A stretch of 64,000 nucleotides of DNA from Arthrobacter cheniae (GCF_003602275.1 NZ_QZVT01000006.1:186001-250000), one strand, 5' to 3'. Shown: positions 25,859 to 38,278, numbered from the stretch's first letter. Notes: generated from the sequence alone by a model not told the origin. Made by a program: numbers and translations.

Positions 25859-25874
25859 CTTTCATCGATGAAAG
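25859..25874. promoter_or_regulatory. 16-bp perfect palindrome upstream of ThuA gene
   Basis: CTTTCATCGATGAAAG is fully self-complementary and lies 85 bases before the ThuA start. The size and central CG suit a LacI- or TetR-type operator. No regulator gene is adjacent. Confidence 0.45.
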
Positions 25875-25959
25875 ATCGAAGTATCGGGTCCACGGCCTTC
25901 TCTGGATGTGCCTGGCCCAGCCAAGCCTGCCGAGACACCGTCACCGAAGAAGGAGCGCA

Positions 25960-27099
25960 ATGAAGCGATACATCTGTCAGGCAGTCCTCGGCGTACTTGG
26001 AGCAGCGCTGGTCGTCCCCGCACTCGCGGCTCAGGCCCAGGCCGGCTCCCTGCCGGCCCAGGCCGAGATCGTGCAGGACTACGACGTACTCGTCGTCGGC
26101 AAGACGACCGGTTTCCGCCACAGCAGCATCGACGAGGCCACAACGGCGATCATGGCGCTGGGCAAGGCGAACGGGTTCAGCGTCGAGGTCTGGGACCCCG
26201 CGACGTCACCGAGTAACAAGGGGCAGCCCGATCGCACGCTGCCCAGCACTCCATTCACCAGCGCCTCAGACCTCGACAAGTACGAAACCATCGTGTTCGT
26301 CTCCACCGTCGATGGCACCAATAATCTCGATCCCGCGAAACCGACGTTGCTGAACAAGACCGAACTCGACGCTTTCCAGGGTTACATCCGGGACGGGGGC
26401 GGATTCGCCGGCGTCCATGCAGCAACAGATTCCATGCACACGATCCCTTGGTACAGCCAGCTGACCGGTGGCGGAGCCCGCTTCGTCAGCCATCCACAGC
26501 AGCAGAATGCCGTGCAGGTGGTTGAAGACGGAACCCATCCTTCGACAGAACACCTGCCAGGTACCTGGGCTCGCTTCGATGAGTGGTACAACTTCACGCA
26601 AAGCCCTCGCGATTCTGTGCGGGTACTCACGAACCTCGACGAAACCACGTACAACGCCGGCGGCGGCAGCATGGGTGCCGACCACCCGCTGTCCTGGTGC
26701 CAGAACTTCGAGTCCGCCCGCTCCTGGTACACAGGCGGAGGACATACGGAGGCATCGTACGTCGATCCCGTGTTCCTGAAGCACCTCCTGGGCGGCATCG
26801 AGTGGTCCGCCGGTGCTGTGAGCGGCGGCGGCGACTGCGTCACCTGGTACGAGGTCGAGTCATTGACAGCGGACCTGTTGGCCGACGGCCAGATCTCTTC
26901 GCAGGCCTCCACGCAGCTGGCGAAACAGCTGGACAAGGCCCAGGAGCTCGCGGATGCCGGCCTCCATGCCGATTCGGCGGACAAGCTGAACGCGGCCGCG
27001 GGGCAGGTCCGTGCGCACATCGACCGTGATTCACCGGCACACGACCTGCTGCTCGGGAAGGTACGCGACCTGCAGACCTGGCAGAGCGAACAGCAATAG
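25960..27099 (+). CDS. Secreted ThuA-domain protein
   Basis: 379 residues. A signal peptide (MKRYICQAVLGVLGAALVVPALAAQAQA) precedes a ThuA/glutamine-amidotransferase-like domain: VLVVGKTTGFRHSSI, YIRDGGGFAGVHAATDSMH, DEWYNF and HPLSWCQNF. The domain is found in proteins acting on trehalose or other glycans. The C-terminal 70 residues (LTADLLADGQISSQASTQL, LDKAQELADAG) form a FIMAH-like helical module seen in secreted Gram-positive enzymes. AAGGAG lies six bases before the ATG. Codon use is noticeably less G+C-biased at third positions than in neighbours, which could indicate acquisition. It is followed by an exported protein gene 82 bases later. Confidence 0.83.
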   Translation: MKRYICQAVLGVLGAALVVPALAAQAQAGSLPAQAEIVQDYDVLVVGKTTGFRHSSIDEATTAIMALGKANGFSVEVWDPATSPSNKGQPDRTLPSTPFTSASDLDKYETIVFVSTVDGTNNLDPAKPTLLNKTELDAFQGYIRDGGGFAGVHAATDSMHTIPWYSQLTGGGARFVSHPQQQNAVQVVEDGTHPSTEHLPGTWARFDEWYNFTQSPRDSVRVLTNLDETTYNAGGGSMGADHPLSWCQNFESARSWYTGGGHTEASYVDPVFLKHLLGGIEWSAGAVSGGGDCVTWYEVESLTADLLADGQISSQASTQLAKQLDKAQELADAGLHADSADKLNAAAGQVRAHIDRDSPAHDLLLGKVRDLQTWQSEQQ

Positions 27100-27181
27100 G
27101 AATGGCGTCTGCCGCACCGGCTACTGCTCGACACGCCGGTGCGGCGGACACCGCCGCCGTCAACGAAGGTAGTACATCCTC

Positions 27182-27856
27182 TTGAAACGCTCACCACGCC
27201 ATCCCCGGACAACGCGGTTGCTCACCCTGACCGCCGTGGTCGCACTACTGATCGCCGTGGCCGGCGCCCTCATCGCGGGGCGGGCTGGAAACGAACCCCT
27301 TACTCCCGAGGCGGGCTCGATCGAAGCAATTGCGGAAGAACTCGCGACGGGACAGGCCGAGGAGAAGACCGAGCTCACTGCCGATCTGGCTGCGGCAGCC
27401 GAAGAGGCGCAGGGGCATCTGGCGCAGGTCCTGCAGGAACTCGCGCCCGCTGTGCAGCTTGATGGTTCCGCCGGTCCGGATCCGGCCGGCGTCGAGGAGG
27501 TGGACGGGTGGAAGCGAAACGTGATGCTTGCATCGGATGCCCTGGGCGAGGTGCAGGACGGCACGAGTGAGCAGACCGTTGCACGGGAGGCCTTCATCGG
27601 TGCCGCTCACCTGTTGGACTCGGCGGCTTCTGGTTATGGGGACTATCTGGCGGCGTCCCCCGACGAGCAGACCGCTCTTGCCGCAACCGTGGCGGAGCGG
27701 CGCGATGCAGCCGTGCGCCTGTGGCAGGCCGGAGCAGCGCAACTGGACACCCTGACCCTCGACTCGGACAGAGGGCATGTGCACCTCTTCCTGGCCCCGT
27801 CCGGTGATCCTGACGATGTCCCCGCGGAGTTCAGGGAACCGGAGGGCCACGAATGA
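27182..27856 (+). CDS. Exported alpha-helical protein of unknown function
   Basis: 224 residues starting at TTG, with a basic N-terminus and one hydrophobic segment (LLTLTAVVALLIAVAGALIAG) that could be a signal anchor. The remainder is acidic and helical, rich in Ala, Glu and Leu, with long amphipathic stretches (IAEELATGQAEEKTELTADLAAA) but no family I recognise. The ribosome binding site is weak (GAAGG about 13 bases upstream), so the start is uncertain. It follows the ThuA gene on the same strand and may be co-transcribed. Confidence 0.6.
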   Translation: MKRSPRHPRTTRLLTLTAVVALLIAVAGALIAGRAGNEPLTPEAGSIEAIAEELATGQAEEKTELTADLAAAAEEAQGHLAQVLQELAPAVQLDGSAGPDPAGVEEVDGWKRNVMLASDALGEVQDGTSEQTVAREAFIGAAHLLDSAASGYGDYLAASPDEQTALAATVAERRDAAVRLWQAGAAQLDTLTLDSDRGHVHLFLAPSGDPDDVPAEFREPEGHE

Positions 27857-27944
27857 CAGCCTCACCGACCGGGTGGCACACCGGGTAGTGAGCCGGGTGT
27901 CGGACCGCGTGTTGGCGGGACAGCCCGATGGTCGCCGCCCCTGG

Positions 27945-29774
27945 TCACTCCTCCGGCAACTGGCTCTCGAACATCCGGAAATACCGGCCGCGCAGGGCGA
28001 CGAGTTCGCGGTGCGTGCCCGACTCGACGACCCGCCCGTCCTCCAGCATGTACACCACGTCGGCCTTCTCGATGGTGGCGAGCCGATGGCTGATCGCGAT
28101 GATCGTCCGGGAGCGGTCCGCAAAGAGTCGCGTGAAGATGCGGTGCTCCGCCAGGGCGTCGATGGCCGACGTCGGCTCGTCCATGACGATGAAGGGAGCG
28201 TCCCGGTAGAAGTTGCGCGCCATCGCGAGCCGCTGCCACTGCCCGCCGGAGAGCCCGCTGCCCTTCCGTCCGCGGGGATCCTCCATCCAGTTGCTGACGT
28301 AGTTGTCGAACCCGCTCGGCATCTTCTCGATGAAGTCCGCTGCCTCCGCATCCGCAGCGGCCCGGCGCACGAGGTCGTCGTTCCGCGGGTGGAGGACATC
28401 ACCGAAGTAGATATTGTTGGCGGCCGTCGCGAATTCGTACCGGAGAAAATCCTGTGACATGACGGCCAGGTGCCGGTGCCAGTCGTCGATACCGATGTCC
28501 CGCAGGTTCCGTCCGTCGAGCAGTACCTCTCCCCTGCTCGGCTGGTAGAGGCCTGCGAGGACCCGGATCAGCGTCGACTTCCCCGCGCCGTTCTCCCCCA
28601 CGATGGCGACGTGCGTACCGCGCTCGAAGGTCATGGAGATGCCCCGCAGCACCTCGTCCTCGCTCCCCGCGTAGGTGAAGTGGATGTCGCGGAGGTCGAC
28701 GACGGTCGGTGCGGCTTCCAGTCGGCCGTCGGCGTCGGTGGACAGCGGGAAGTCCATGAACTGCTCGTAGTCCTTGAGGTTGGCGAGGTCCTCGTCGATG
28801 GAGCTCAGGGAGGACACGAGGTTGTTCGCCGTGCTCAGCGCCCTGCTGACGATCTGCTGGACGTACAGGAACTGGCCCACGGGCTGCGCCCGGGCGATGA
28901 TCTGTCCCACGATCCACACCAGTGCGAGCAGTTCGGCGCCGTACTGCAGCGCGTCGGCGAGCAGTTGCTTGGGGATGTACCGCTTCTGGAAGTCGAGCCG
29001 CCGCTTCTCGTCGGCGTCACGGAGCGTGGAACGCAGGTCCATGAGGTAACGGACGATCCCGTACAGGCGCATCTCGGCGATGTGCTGCGGCTTCATGAGG
29101 TTGTTCTCGATCATGCGCCGTTGCCGCCTCGAGTCCACCTGCGTGTTCCAGTGCGCCATCTGCTCCCGTGAGAGCCGGAACTGCAGGTACACGCTCGGGA
29201 TGATCGCCACGAGGACGATCAGCGCGATCCACCAGCTGACCAGGAGCAGCGCGACGATCGCGAGGACCACGGAGACCAGCTGGGTGAAGATCGCCGCGAT
29301 GCGGTCGAGCACCCGCGCGTACGAGTCGGAGAACCGGCGGGCCCGGTCGTAGAGATCCACCGTCTCCTTGTCGTCGTACCGCCAGAACTCGAGCACCAGG
29401 AAGCGCTCGTACATGCGGTCGCCCACGATGGCGCCGACACGGAAGCTCAGGACCTGCTGGATGTAGCGGTCGACGCTCGTGAAGGCCCCCCACAGCAGGC
29501 CGAGGACGGCGGTGATGATCACGTAGGTGATGGCAGACCGCCCCGCGGTCGGATCGCCTGAGTAGGCGGCTGCCAGCGCCGTGGTCGTCAAGGACGCGAA
29601 ATACGTGGTGACCAGCGGCAGGACCGCGGAGATGAGCGACCCGGCGACTTTCATGGCGACGGCGCCGGGTGAGGCCTTCGCGCTCACCACCAGGACCTGC
29701 CCGACGGCGCGTGCGTAGGGCCCGAGGCGGAGTTTGCGGCGCGCGGTGACTTCCGGCTGCGGAAGTCCGCTCAT
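27945..29774 (-). CDS. ABC exporter (homodimeric type, fused permease-ATPase)
   Basis: 609 residues with about six membrane helices in the first 310, then an NBD with intact Walker A VGENGAGKST, Q-loop VMSQDFLRYEF, signature LSGGQWQRLAMARN, Walker B FIVMDEPTSAID and H-loop AISHR. The insertion between Walker A and signature (FGDVLHPRNDDLVRRAA) is typical of exporters near lantibiotic or peptide systems, but no peptide gene is visible. It probably acts as a homodimer. It lies 51 bases downstream of the guaB start region on the minus strand and is convergent with the exported-protein gene. Confidence 0.88.
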   Translation of the reverse strand: MSGLPQPEVTARRKLRLGPYARAVGQVLVVSAKASPGAVAMKVAGSLISAVLPLVTTYFASLTTTALAAAYSGDPTAGRSAITYVIITAVLGLLWGAFTSVDRYIQQVLSFRVGAIVGDRMYERFLVLEFWRYDDKETVDLYDRARRFSDSYARVLDRIAAIFTQLVSVVLAIVALLLVSWWIALIVLVAIIPSVYLQFRLSREQMAHWNTQVDSRRQRRMIENNLMKPQHIAEMRLYGIVRYLMDLRSTLRDADEKRRLDFQKRYIPKQLLADALQYGAELLALVWIVGQIIARAQPVGQFLYVQQIVSRALSTANNLVSSLSSIDEDLANLKDYEQFMDFPLSTDADGRLEAAPTVVDLRDIHFTYAGSEDEVLRGISMTFERGTHVAIVGENGAGKSTLIRVLAGLYQPSRGEVLLDGRNLRDIGIDDWHRHLAVMSQDFLRYEFATAANNIYFGDVLHPRNDDLVRRAAADAEAADFIEKMPSGFDNYVSNWMEDPRGRKGSGLSGGQWQRLAMARNFYRDAPFIVMDEPTSAIDALAEHRIFTRLFADRSRTIIAISHRLATIEKADVVYMLEDGRVVESGTHRELVALRGRYFRMFESQLPEE

Positions 29775-29825
29775 GCCGGATCAGCCCGCCAGCCGTGCTG
29801 CCCGGGAAGAACCGGTGCGGAGCTG

Positions 29826-31397
<1,572 letters not shown>

Positions 31398-31471
31398 CTA
31401 CGATGCGCCGGCGGGCTCTTTCAGTCTAGAACGGATCGCGGGGGTGCCCTATTCCGGTGACAGGCCTCACG

Positions 31472-33526
31472 TCACCAGCCGAGCACGGACTTCAGTCGCT
31501 CCTCGAAGACAGGGATGGTCGTCTCGACGTAGGTCTTCGACAGGTGGTCATGGTCCATATAGACGCGTACGTTCCCGATGACGCCGGAGCACATGGCCTT
31601 CGCACAGACGAGGTCGGTGAGATCCAGGTACTCCAGTCCGGGGATACCGGCGGCTACGGCGGCGAGCGGCGACGACGGTGCCAGCACCTCCGCGACGGGC
31701 ATGTCGCATACCGCCGTATCGGTGGCATTCCGGGCCGTGCACTCGGCCATGTCCTCCTCGAAGCGGGGCGTGTCCCGGAGGCCCACCACGGGGATGCCGG
31801 CCTCGATGAGGGGCGCGATACCGGCCTCGAACCCTGCCGGCACCTTCTCCTCCGGAGAGCTCAACTCCGTGCGCGAGCCCACGGTGAGCACGACGTCGGG
31901 CGCCGAGGCCACGGCGTAGTCCGTCACGGCCTCGTTGAATGCCTGGCACTCGGGGTCCACGGTTGCGGGTGAATCGACGAACCTGCAGTTGGGCTTGTGC
32001 ACGGAGACGACCACCCAGTTGTTGGCCGTCGTCATACCCCCGAGGGCTGTCATCCACATCTGGGCATGGGAATCCCCCAGCACGAGAACGGTCCGTTCCG
32101 CCGTCGCGTCGTCACCCGTCTGCACGCACGAGGCCAGCAGCGGGTCCGCGGGCATGAGCGCCCGCGAGCACGGTCCGTCCACCGCTGCCCACTCCGCGCC
32201 GAGGCTGCTGGCGAGCGGCTTCACCAGGGCATCAGTAGCCCCACGGAACTCGAAATCGGGGTGCAGCGCTGCCGCACCCGGGTTGTCGGCCTGCGTCTGC
32301 TGCTCCACCGCGGCCTCCTGCGCCTGCACCCGGTACTCCCAGCCGGACAGGGGCACCACGACCAGGGCGAGGGCCACCGCCGCGACGAGACCGGTCCGCC
32401 GCCGCCGGACGGAGGGCCACCTCCATGAGCGGACAGGCTTCTCGAGGAACCCCGTGGTCGCGCCGGCGAGTACCAGGGAGGCACCGATGATCACCGCGCC
32501 GTCGAGGATCCCCGCGGCCTGCCTGTCCGCGACGATGAGCCAGATAACGAGGACGGGCCAGTGCCACAGGTACAGCGCGTAGGACGCGTCCCCGAGCCGC
32601 ATCAGCGGTGCGGAGGACAACCAGCGGTCGACGCCGGCGGGGCTGCCGGTTCGCCCGGCCACGATCACGGCGGCCGCCGCGAGGGTGGGCCAGAGCGCGA
32701 TATAGCCCGGGAAGTGCTGCTGCACCTGCAGGAGCATTCCGCAGGCGAGCATCATCGCCACCCCGGTCCAGCCGAGCACCACGCGGACGCGCACCGGCAG
32801 CACGAGGTAGGGCAGCACGAGCGCGACCAGCGAACCGAGCGCGAATTCCCACAGCCTCGAGCGCGTATCGAAATAGGCAGCAGCCTGGTCGGCGCCGGTC
32901 TGCCGGACGGAGAACGCGAGGGACAGCAGGAAGACCGCACCGAACAGCGCGATCAGCACCGGCCTCGGCCGGGCCCGCGTCATTTTCACGATCACGGCGC
33001 AGGCCGCGAACAGCAGCGGCCACAGGAGGAACACCTGACCCTGGATGGACAGTGACCAGAAGTGCTGCAGCGGGCTCGCGGCGCTGTGGTCCAGTGCGTA
33101 ATAGTCGACAGTGTTGCCAGCCAGCTCCCAGTTCTGCCGGTAGGTCAGGGCCGCCCAGGTCTGGTCGAGGACCGACCTCCAGCGCGAACTCGGGATGAAG
33201 ACGGCAGTCGCCGCGAGGACTGCGAGGAGCACGACGGCGGCGGCGGGCAGCAGGCGCTTCAGCAGGCCGAGCCAGTAGGCCGCGAGGGCCAGCGGCTTCC
33301 CCGCCTCGAGGCGCCGCGTGAACGTGAGCGTGAGCAGGAACGCCGAGACGAGCAGGAAGACGTCCACGCCACCCGATACCCGCCCGAGCCACACGTGGTA
33401 CACCACCACCATGGCGACGGCGAGCGCGCGGAGTCCCTGCACCTCGGGGCGGAACCGGCGGTCCCCGGGGCCCGACGACGCGTCGGCGGCACGCTCCGAC
33501 GGTGCGGCGGGCAGGACGGCGGTCAT
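31472..33526 (-). CDS. OafA/YrhL-type acyltransferase with C-terminal SGNH domain
   Basis: A 684-residue envelope enzyme. The N-terminal acyltransferase-3 domain (EVQGLRALAVAMVVVYHVWLG, GGVDVFLLVSAFLLT) has about ten membrane helices, and an extracytoplasmic SGNH hydrolase domain follows (VLVLGDSHAQMW, then the Asp-His of YMDHDHLSKTYV). These proteins O-acetylate peptidoglycan, teichoic or exopolysaccharide residues. The ATG at 33526 has GGAGG about seven bases upstream and is preferred to an ATG 14 codons earlier. It is transcribed towards guaB and divergent from RNase J. The acceptor glycan is unknown. Confidence 0.88.
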   Translation of the reverse strand: MTAVLPAAPSERAADASSGPGDRRFRPEVQGLRALAVAMVVVYHVWLGRVSGGVDVFLLVSAFLLTLTFTRRLEAGKPLALAAYWLGLLKRLLPAAAVVLLAVLAATAVFIPSSRWRSVLDQTWAALTYRQNWELAGNTVDYYALDHSAASPLQHFWSLSIQGQVFLLWPLLFAACAVIVKMTRARPRPVLIALFGAVFLLSLAFSVRQTGADQAAAYFDTRSRLWEFALGSLVALVLPYLVLPVRVRVVLGWTGVAMMLACGMLLQVQQHFPGYIALWPTLAAAAVIVAGRTGSPAGVDRWLSSAPLMRLGDASYALYLWHWPVLVIWLIVADRQAAGILDGAVIIGASLVLAGATTGFLEKPVRSWRWPSVRRRRTGLVAAVALALVVVPLSGWEYRVQAQEAAVEQQTQADNPGAAALHPDFEFRGATDALVKPLASSLGAEWAAVDGPCSRALMPADPLLASCVQTGDDATAERTVLVLGDSHAQMWMTALGGMTTANNWVVVSVHKPNCRFVDSPATVDPECQAFNEAVTDYAVASAPDVVLTVGSRTELSSPEEKVPAGFEAGIAPLIEAGIPVVGLRDTPRFEEDMAECTARNATDTAVCDMPVAEVLAPSSPLAAVAAGIPGLEYLDLTDLVCAKAMCSGVIGNVRVYMDHDHLSKTYVETTIPVFEERLKSVLGW

Positions 33527-33633
33527 GGTGTCCCTCCTCGGGGTGCGGGTGCTGCTGGACGATCGCAAACGGTCAGTTTATCGTTCCGTGACCTTTCCCC
33601 GGGTCCCGCCCAGCCATCTGCGGCCCCCGATCC

Positions 33634-33661
33634 TTCGATGCGGCGCCCGACGACGTATCCT
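33634..33661 (+). promoter_or_regulatory. Possible promoter upstream of RNase J
   Basis: TTCGAT (33634-33639) and TATCCT (33656-33661) are 16 bases apart, about 125 bases before the RNase J start. The -35 box is a poor match. Confidence 0.3.
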
Positions 33662-33784
33662 AGAAGGAGTATCTTCCCGGCTCGACCGGGACCACTTCAG
33701 GGATCCGCCGGGATTGCCGGCCTCGACGACGTACGTCCAGTGGCCTCTCCCCTGCCCCCGCCACCACTGAGAGAAACCTAATCT

Positions 33785-35473
33785 GTGAATAAAAGACCTG
33801 CCGCACTGACAGCACCACGGGAACTGGCCAAGGGAGCCATGCGCATCGTCGCTCTCGGTGGCATCGGTGAGATCGGCAGAAACATGACCGTCTTCGAGTT
33901 CGACGGCAAGCTGCTGATCGTGGACTGCGGTGTCCTCTTCCCCGAGGAGCACCAGCCGGGCATCAACGTGATCCTGCCGGACTTCTCCTACATCAGGGAC
34001 AGGCTCGATGACGTCGTGGCCGTCGTCCTGACGCACGGACACGAGGACCATATCGGTGGCGTCCCGTACCTGCTGAAGGAACGGGCGGACATCCCCCTGG
34101 TCGGCTCGCGACTGACGCTCGCCTTCATCGAGGCGAAACTGAAGGAACACCGCATCACGCCGAAGACCATCCAGGTCAAGGAGGGCGACCGCCGCACCAT
34201 GGGCGGGTTCGACCTCGAGTTCGTCGCCGTGAACCACTCCATCCCGGACAGCCTCGCCGTCGCCATCCGCACCGCGGCCGGCATGGTCCTGCACACGGGT
34301 GACTTCAAGATGGACCAGTTCCCCCTCGACCGCCGCATCACCGACCTCGCGGGCTTCGCCCGCCTGGGCGCCGAAGGCGTGGACCTCTTCCTCACGGACT
34401 CGACGAACGCGGACGTCCCCGGCTTCACGACGTCGGAGAAGGACCTCGCGCCCGCCATCGACGCCGTGTTCCGCACCGCACCGCGCCGGATCATCGTCTC
34501 CAGCTTCGCGAGCCACATCCACCGCATCCAGCAGATCATCGACACCGCCCACCGCCACCGCCGCAAGGTGGCGTTCGTGGGACGTTCGATGGTCCGCAAC
34601 ATGACCATCGCCGCAGACCTCGGTTACCTGAACATCCCGCAGGGACTGCTGGTCGACTTCAAGAAGCTCGAGCGCAGCGACGACCACAAGGTGGTGCTGA
34701 TCTGCACCGGTTCCCAGGGCGAGCCCATGGCCGCGCTCTCGCGCATGGCCAACAAGGACCATGCGATCCGCATCAGCGAGGGTGACACCGTCCTGCTGGC
34801 CAGCTCACTCATCCCGGGCAACGAGAACGCGATTTACGGCATCATCAACGCCCTGACCGAGATCGGCGCGAACGTCGTCCACAAGGGCAACGCCAAGGTG
34901 CACGTCTCCGGGCACGCCAGTGCCGGTGAACTAGCGTACTGCTACAACATCGTCAAGCCCCGCAACGTCATGCCGGTACACGGTGAATGGCGTCACCTGC
35001 GCGCCAACTCGGAGATCGCCGTCGCTACCGGCGTCGATCCCCGCAACGTCGTCCTCGCCCAGGACGGGGTGACCGTGGACCTCGTCCGCGGACGCGCCAC
35101 GATCTCGGGCAAGGTCGAGGCGGGCCTGGTCTTCGTCGACGGGGACAGCGTCGGGGGCATCACCGAGGAGGACCTCGTGGAGCGCCGCCGCCTGGCCGAG
35201 GAGGGTGTCGTCACGGTCCTCGCGATCATCGACCCCGACAACGGCGATCTCGTCGAGGTCCCGGAGTTCTTCACCAAGGGCTTCTCCTGCTCCGACGAGG
35301 ACCTCGACAAGGCCGGTGCAGCCGTCGAGAAGGCCCTGCGCGACGCCGCGTCGAACCGACAGGGCGGACGTCGCCAGGATCCGGAAGAGATCATCGAGCG
35401 GGCCACGGCCAACTGGATGCGCCGGTTCTACAACCGCCAGCCCGTCGTCACCGCGATCGTCGTCGACGCCTGA
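33785..35473 (+). CDS. rnj: Ribonuclease J
   Basis: A 562-residue metallo-beta-lactamase/beta-CASP nuclease with 5'-3' exo- and endonuclease activity on mRNA and rRNA precursors. The zinc motif LTHGHEDHIGG is at H84, H86, D88 and H89. The beta-CASP motif block includes ICTGSQGEPMAALSRM and VHVSGHASAGEL, and the C-terminal domain ends in WMRRFYNRQPVVTAIVVDA. Length is standard. The GTG start lacks a strong ribosome binding site. In many actinobacteria rnj follows dapA; here it does not, as an acyltransferase gene is divergent instead. A strong terminator follows 30 bases after the stop. Confidence 0.96.
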   Translation: MNKRPAALTAPRELAKGAMRIVALGGIGEIGRNMTVFEFDGKLLIVDCGVLFPEEHQPGINVILPDFSYIRDRLDDVVAVVLTHGHEDHIGGVPYLLKERADIPLVGSRLTLAFIEAKLKEHRITPKTIQVKEGDRRTMGGFDLEFVAVNHSIPDSLAVAIRTAAGMVLHTGDFKMDQFPLDRRITDLAGFARLGAEGVDLFLTDSTNADVPGFTTSEKDLAPAIDAVFRTAPRRIIVSSFASHIHRIQQIIDTAHRHRRKVAFVGRSMVRNMTIAADLGYLNIPQGLLVDFKKLERSDDHKVVLICTGSQGEPMAALSRMANKDHAIRISEGDTVLLASSLIPGNENAIYGIINALTEIGANVVHKGNAKVHVSGHASAGELAYCYNIVKPRNVMPVHGEWRHLRANSEIAVATGVDPRNVVLAQDGVTVDLVRGRATISGKVEAGLVFVDGDSVGGITEEDLVERRRLAEEGVVTVLAIIDPDNGDLVEVPEFFTKGFSCSDEDLDKAGAAVEKALRDAASNRQGGRRQDPEEIIERATANWMRRFYNRQPVVTAIVVDA

Positions 35474-35503
35474 CCAGCGCCGCCCCACACGATGGGTAGC
35501 ACC

Positions 35504-35539
35504 ACGGAGCCCGGTACTCGAAGGAGTACCGGGCTCCGT
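35504..35539. terminator. Bidirectional terminator between RNase J and VanW genes
   Basis: A perfect 15-bp inverted repeat (35504-35518 with 35525-35539; arm core GGAGCCCGGTACT) and a 6-base loop between the convergent genes. There is only a short T-rich trail (CGTTGAT), so termination may not rely on a U-run. Confidence 0.8.
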
Positions 35540-35545
35540 CGTTGA

Positions 35546-36400
35546 TCAGGGGGTGGTATCCCTTGGTGCGGGTCGCGCAGGAAGGATCGTTGCACGGACC
35601 AGTGAACGGTCGTAGGCGATCCGGCCCTCGTTCTCGAGGATCAGTTCATCCGACAGCTCGAGCCCCGTGCGCTTGTCGCGCTCGGACCGGAACACCCTGT
35701 TGTGGCGGTACACCTCACCCTCCTGCTCGTAGAAATACGCGTCGCGCTCCCTGATGTGGAACTTGGTCGGCAACTCCCGGTCGGCGCGGAGCTCGCCCCG
35801 CAAATACTCGTCCGTCGTCCACGTGCGGAACTGGAACAGGTACGGCGTGCGGTTCTCGACCTGGTAGTCAAGATAGTTGAACGCTATCGAGGTGCCGGTG
35901 CCCCAAGGGATCTGCCGATTGTAGTCCGGGAACAGGTCCAGCCCGTTGTGGTGGTGGTGCTCCACGACGGTGAGCGGACTGTGCAGCACCATCCAGTGCA
36001 GCAGGTTCGTGAACTGGCACGTGCCGCCACCCATCCCGCGGGTCGGTTTACCGTTGCTGATGGTGAGCCCTTCCCTGTAGCCCTCCTTGGCCGAACAGCG
36101 ACCCGCCAGGTTCCAGAACGAGAAGCGCTCACCAGGGGCGATCAGGATGCCGTCGATCTTCGGTGCTGTCAGACCGAGGCTGATCGCCTTGTTGTCCTGC
36201 AACTCCGTGTCGACGTTGCCGAGCCTTCGCCGGATCAACGAGGAATGCCGGTAGACCGTGACGGGTAGTTCCTCCTGCGGCCGCGTCACCGCAAGGGTGC
36301 CCTTCTGCCGCAGGTTCCGTACATGCCTGAGCAGGATCATCCGCTCCGTCGCGATGCGGTAGGTCAGCGGCGATATCTCGCCGAACAGTCGTCGTGCCAC
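35546..36400 (-). CDS. VanW-family protein
   Basis: 284 residues with the full VanW-like core: ISLGLTAPKIDGILIAPGERFSFWNLAGRCSAKEGYREGL, then GGGTCQFTNLLHWMVLHSPLTVVEHHHHNGLDLFPDY. VanW proteins are linked with some vancomycin-resistance clusters but are widespread elsewhere, and their function is not known. Resistance should not be inferred. I place the start at GTG 36400, where AAGGAGGGGGAGG is a strong ribosome binding site. A longer frame runs through the groEL terminator and is not credible. Confidence 0.85.
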   Translation of the reverse strand: MARRLFGEISPLTYRIATERMILLRHVRNLRQKGTLAVTRPQEELPVTVYRHSSLIRRRLGNVDTELQDNKAISLGLTAPKIDGILIAPGERFSFWNLAGRCSAKEGYREGLTISNGKPTRGMGGGTCQFTNLLHWMVLHSPLTVVEHHHHNGLDLFPDYNRQIPWGTGTSIAFNYLDYQVENRTPYLFQFRTWTTDEYLRGELRADRELPTKFHIRERDAYFYEQEGEVYRHNRVFRSERDKRTGLELSDELILENEGRIAYDRSLVRATILPARPAPRDTTP

Positions 36401-36515
36401 GCCTCCCCCTCCTTCTGAGCGTCGTCGTTCCACAATGCTAGGGAGTACATCGGCAGCCGGCACAGGGCTGTCAGCCGTAACGGACGCCGGGCCCGACACT
36501 GGAAGCTTCGGACAC

Positions 36516-36553
36516 AGAAGCACCCCGGCGCGGGTATGCGCCGGGGTGCTTCT
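36516..36553 (-). terminator. groEL terminator hairpin
   Basis: A perfect 16-bp inverted repeat (36516-36531 with 36538-36553; arm core GCACCCCGGCGC) and a 6-base loop, 33 bases after the groEL stop. No U-run follows, but the stem is very stable. Confidence 0.75.
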
Positions 36554-36586
36554 GAAACTGCCGATGGGGCCAGAAGCCCCCGTGTC

Positions 36587-38215
<1,629 letters not shown>

Positions 38216-38233
38216 TCAGGCTTGTGCAGCGAG

Positions 38234-38261
38234 AAAAAACCCCGGCCATCGCGGGCCGGGG
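38234..38261 (-). terminator. Intrinsic terminator/attenuator between groES and groEL
   Basis: On the minus strand CCCCGGCC and GGCCGGGG form an 8-bp all-G/C stem with a 6-base loop, followed directly by six T (38239-38234). It lies 17 bases after the groES stop and 30 bases before the groEL start. Confidence 0.85.
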
Positions 38262-38278
38262 CTTCTCCGTTCGGGGTA

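Noticed and set aside
25606-25959. A 118-codon N-terminal extension of the ThuA protein
   Set aside because: A clean signal peptide and AAGGAG ribosome binding site mark the start at 25960; the extension is Arg/Ser-rich and crosses the palindrome.
35546-36400. Vancomycin resistance locus
   Set aside because: VanW alone is widespread; no vanHAX or VanRS genes are near.
36401-36523. An N-terminal extension of the VanW protein
   Set aside because: It would read through the groEL terminator stem; GTG 36400 has a strong ribosome binding site.
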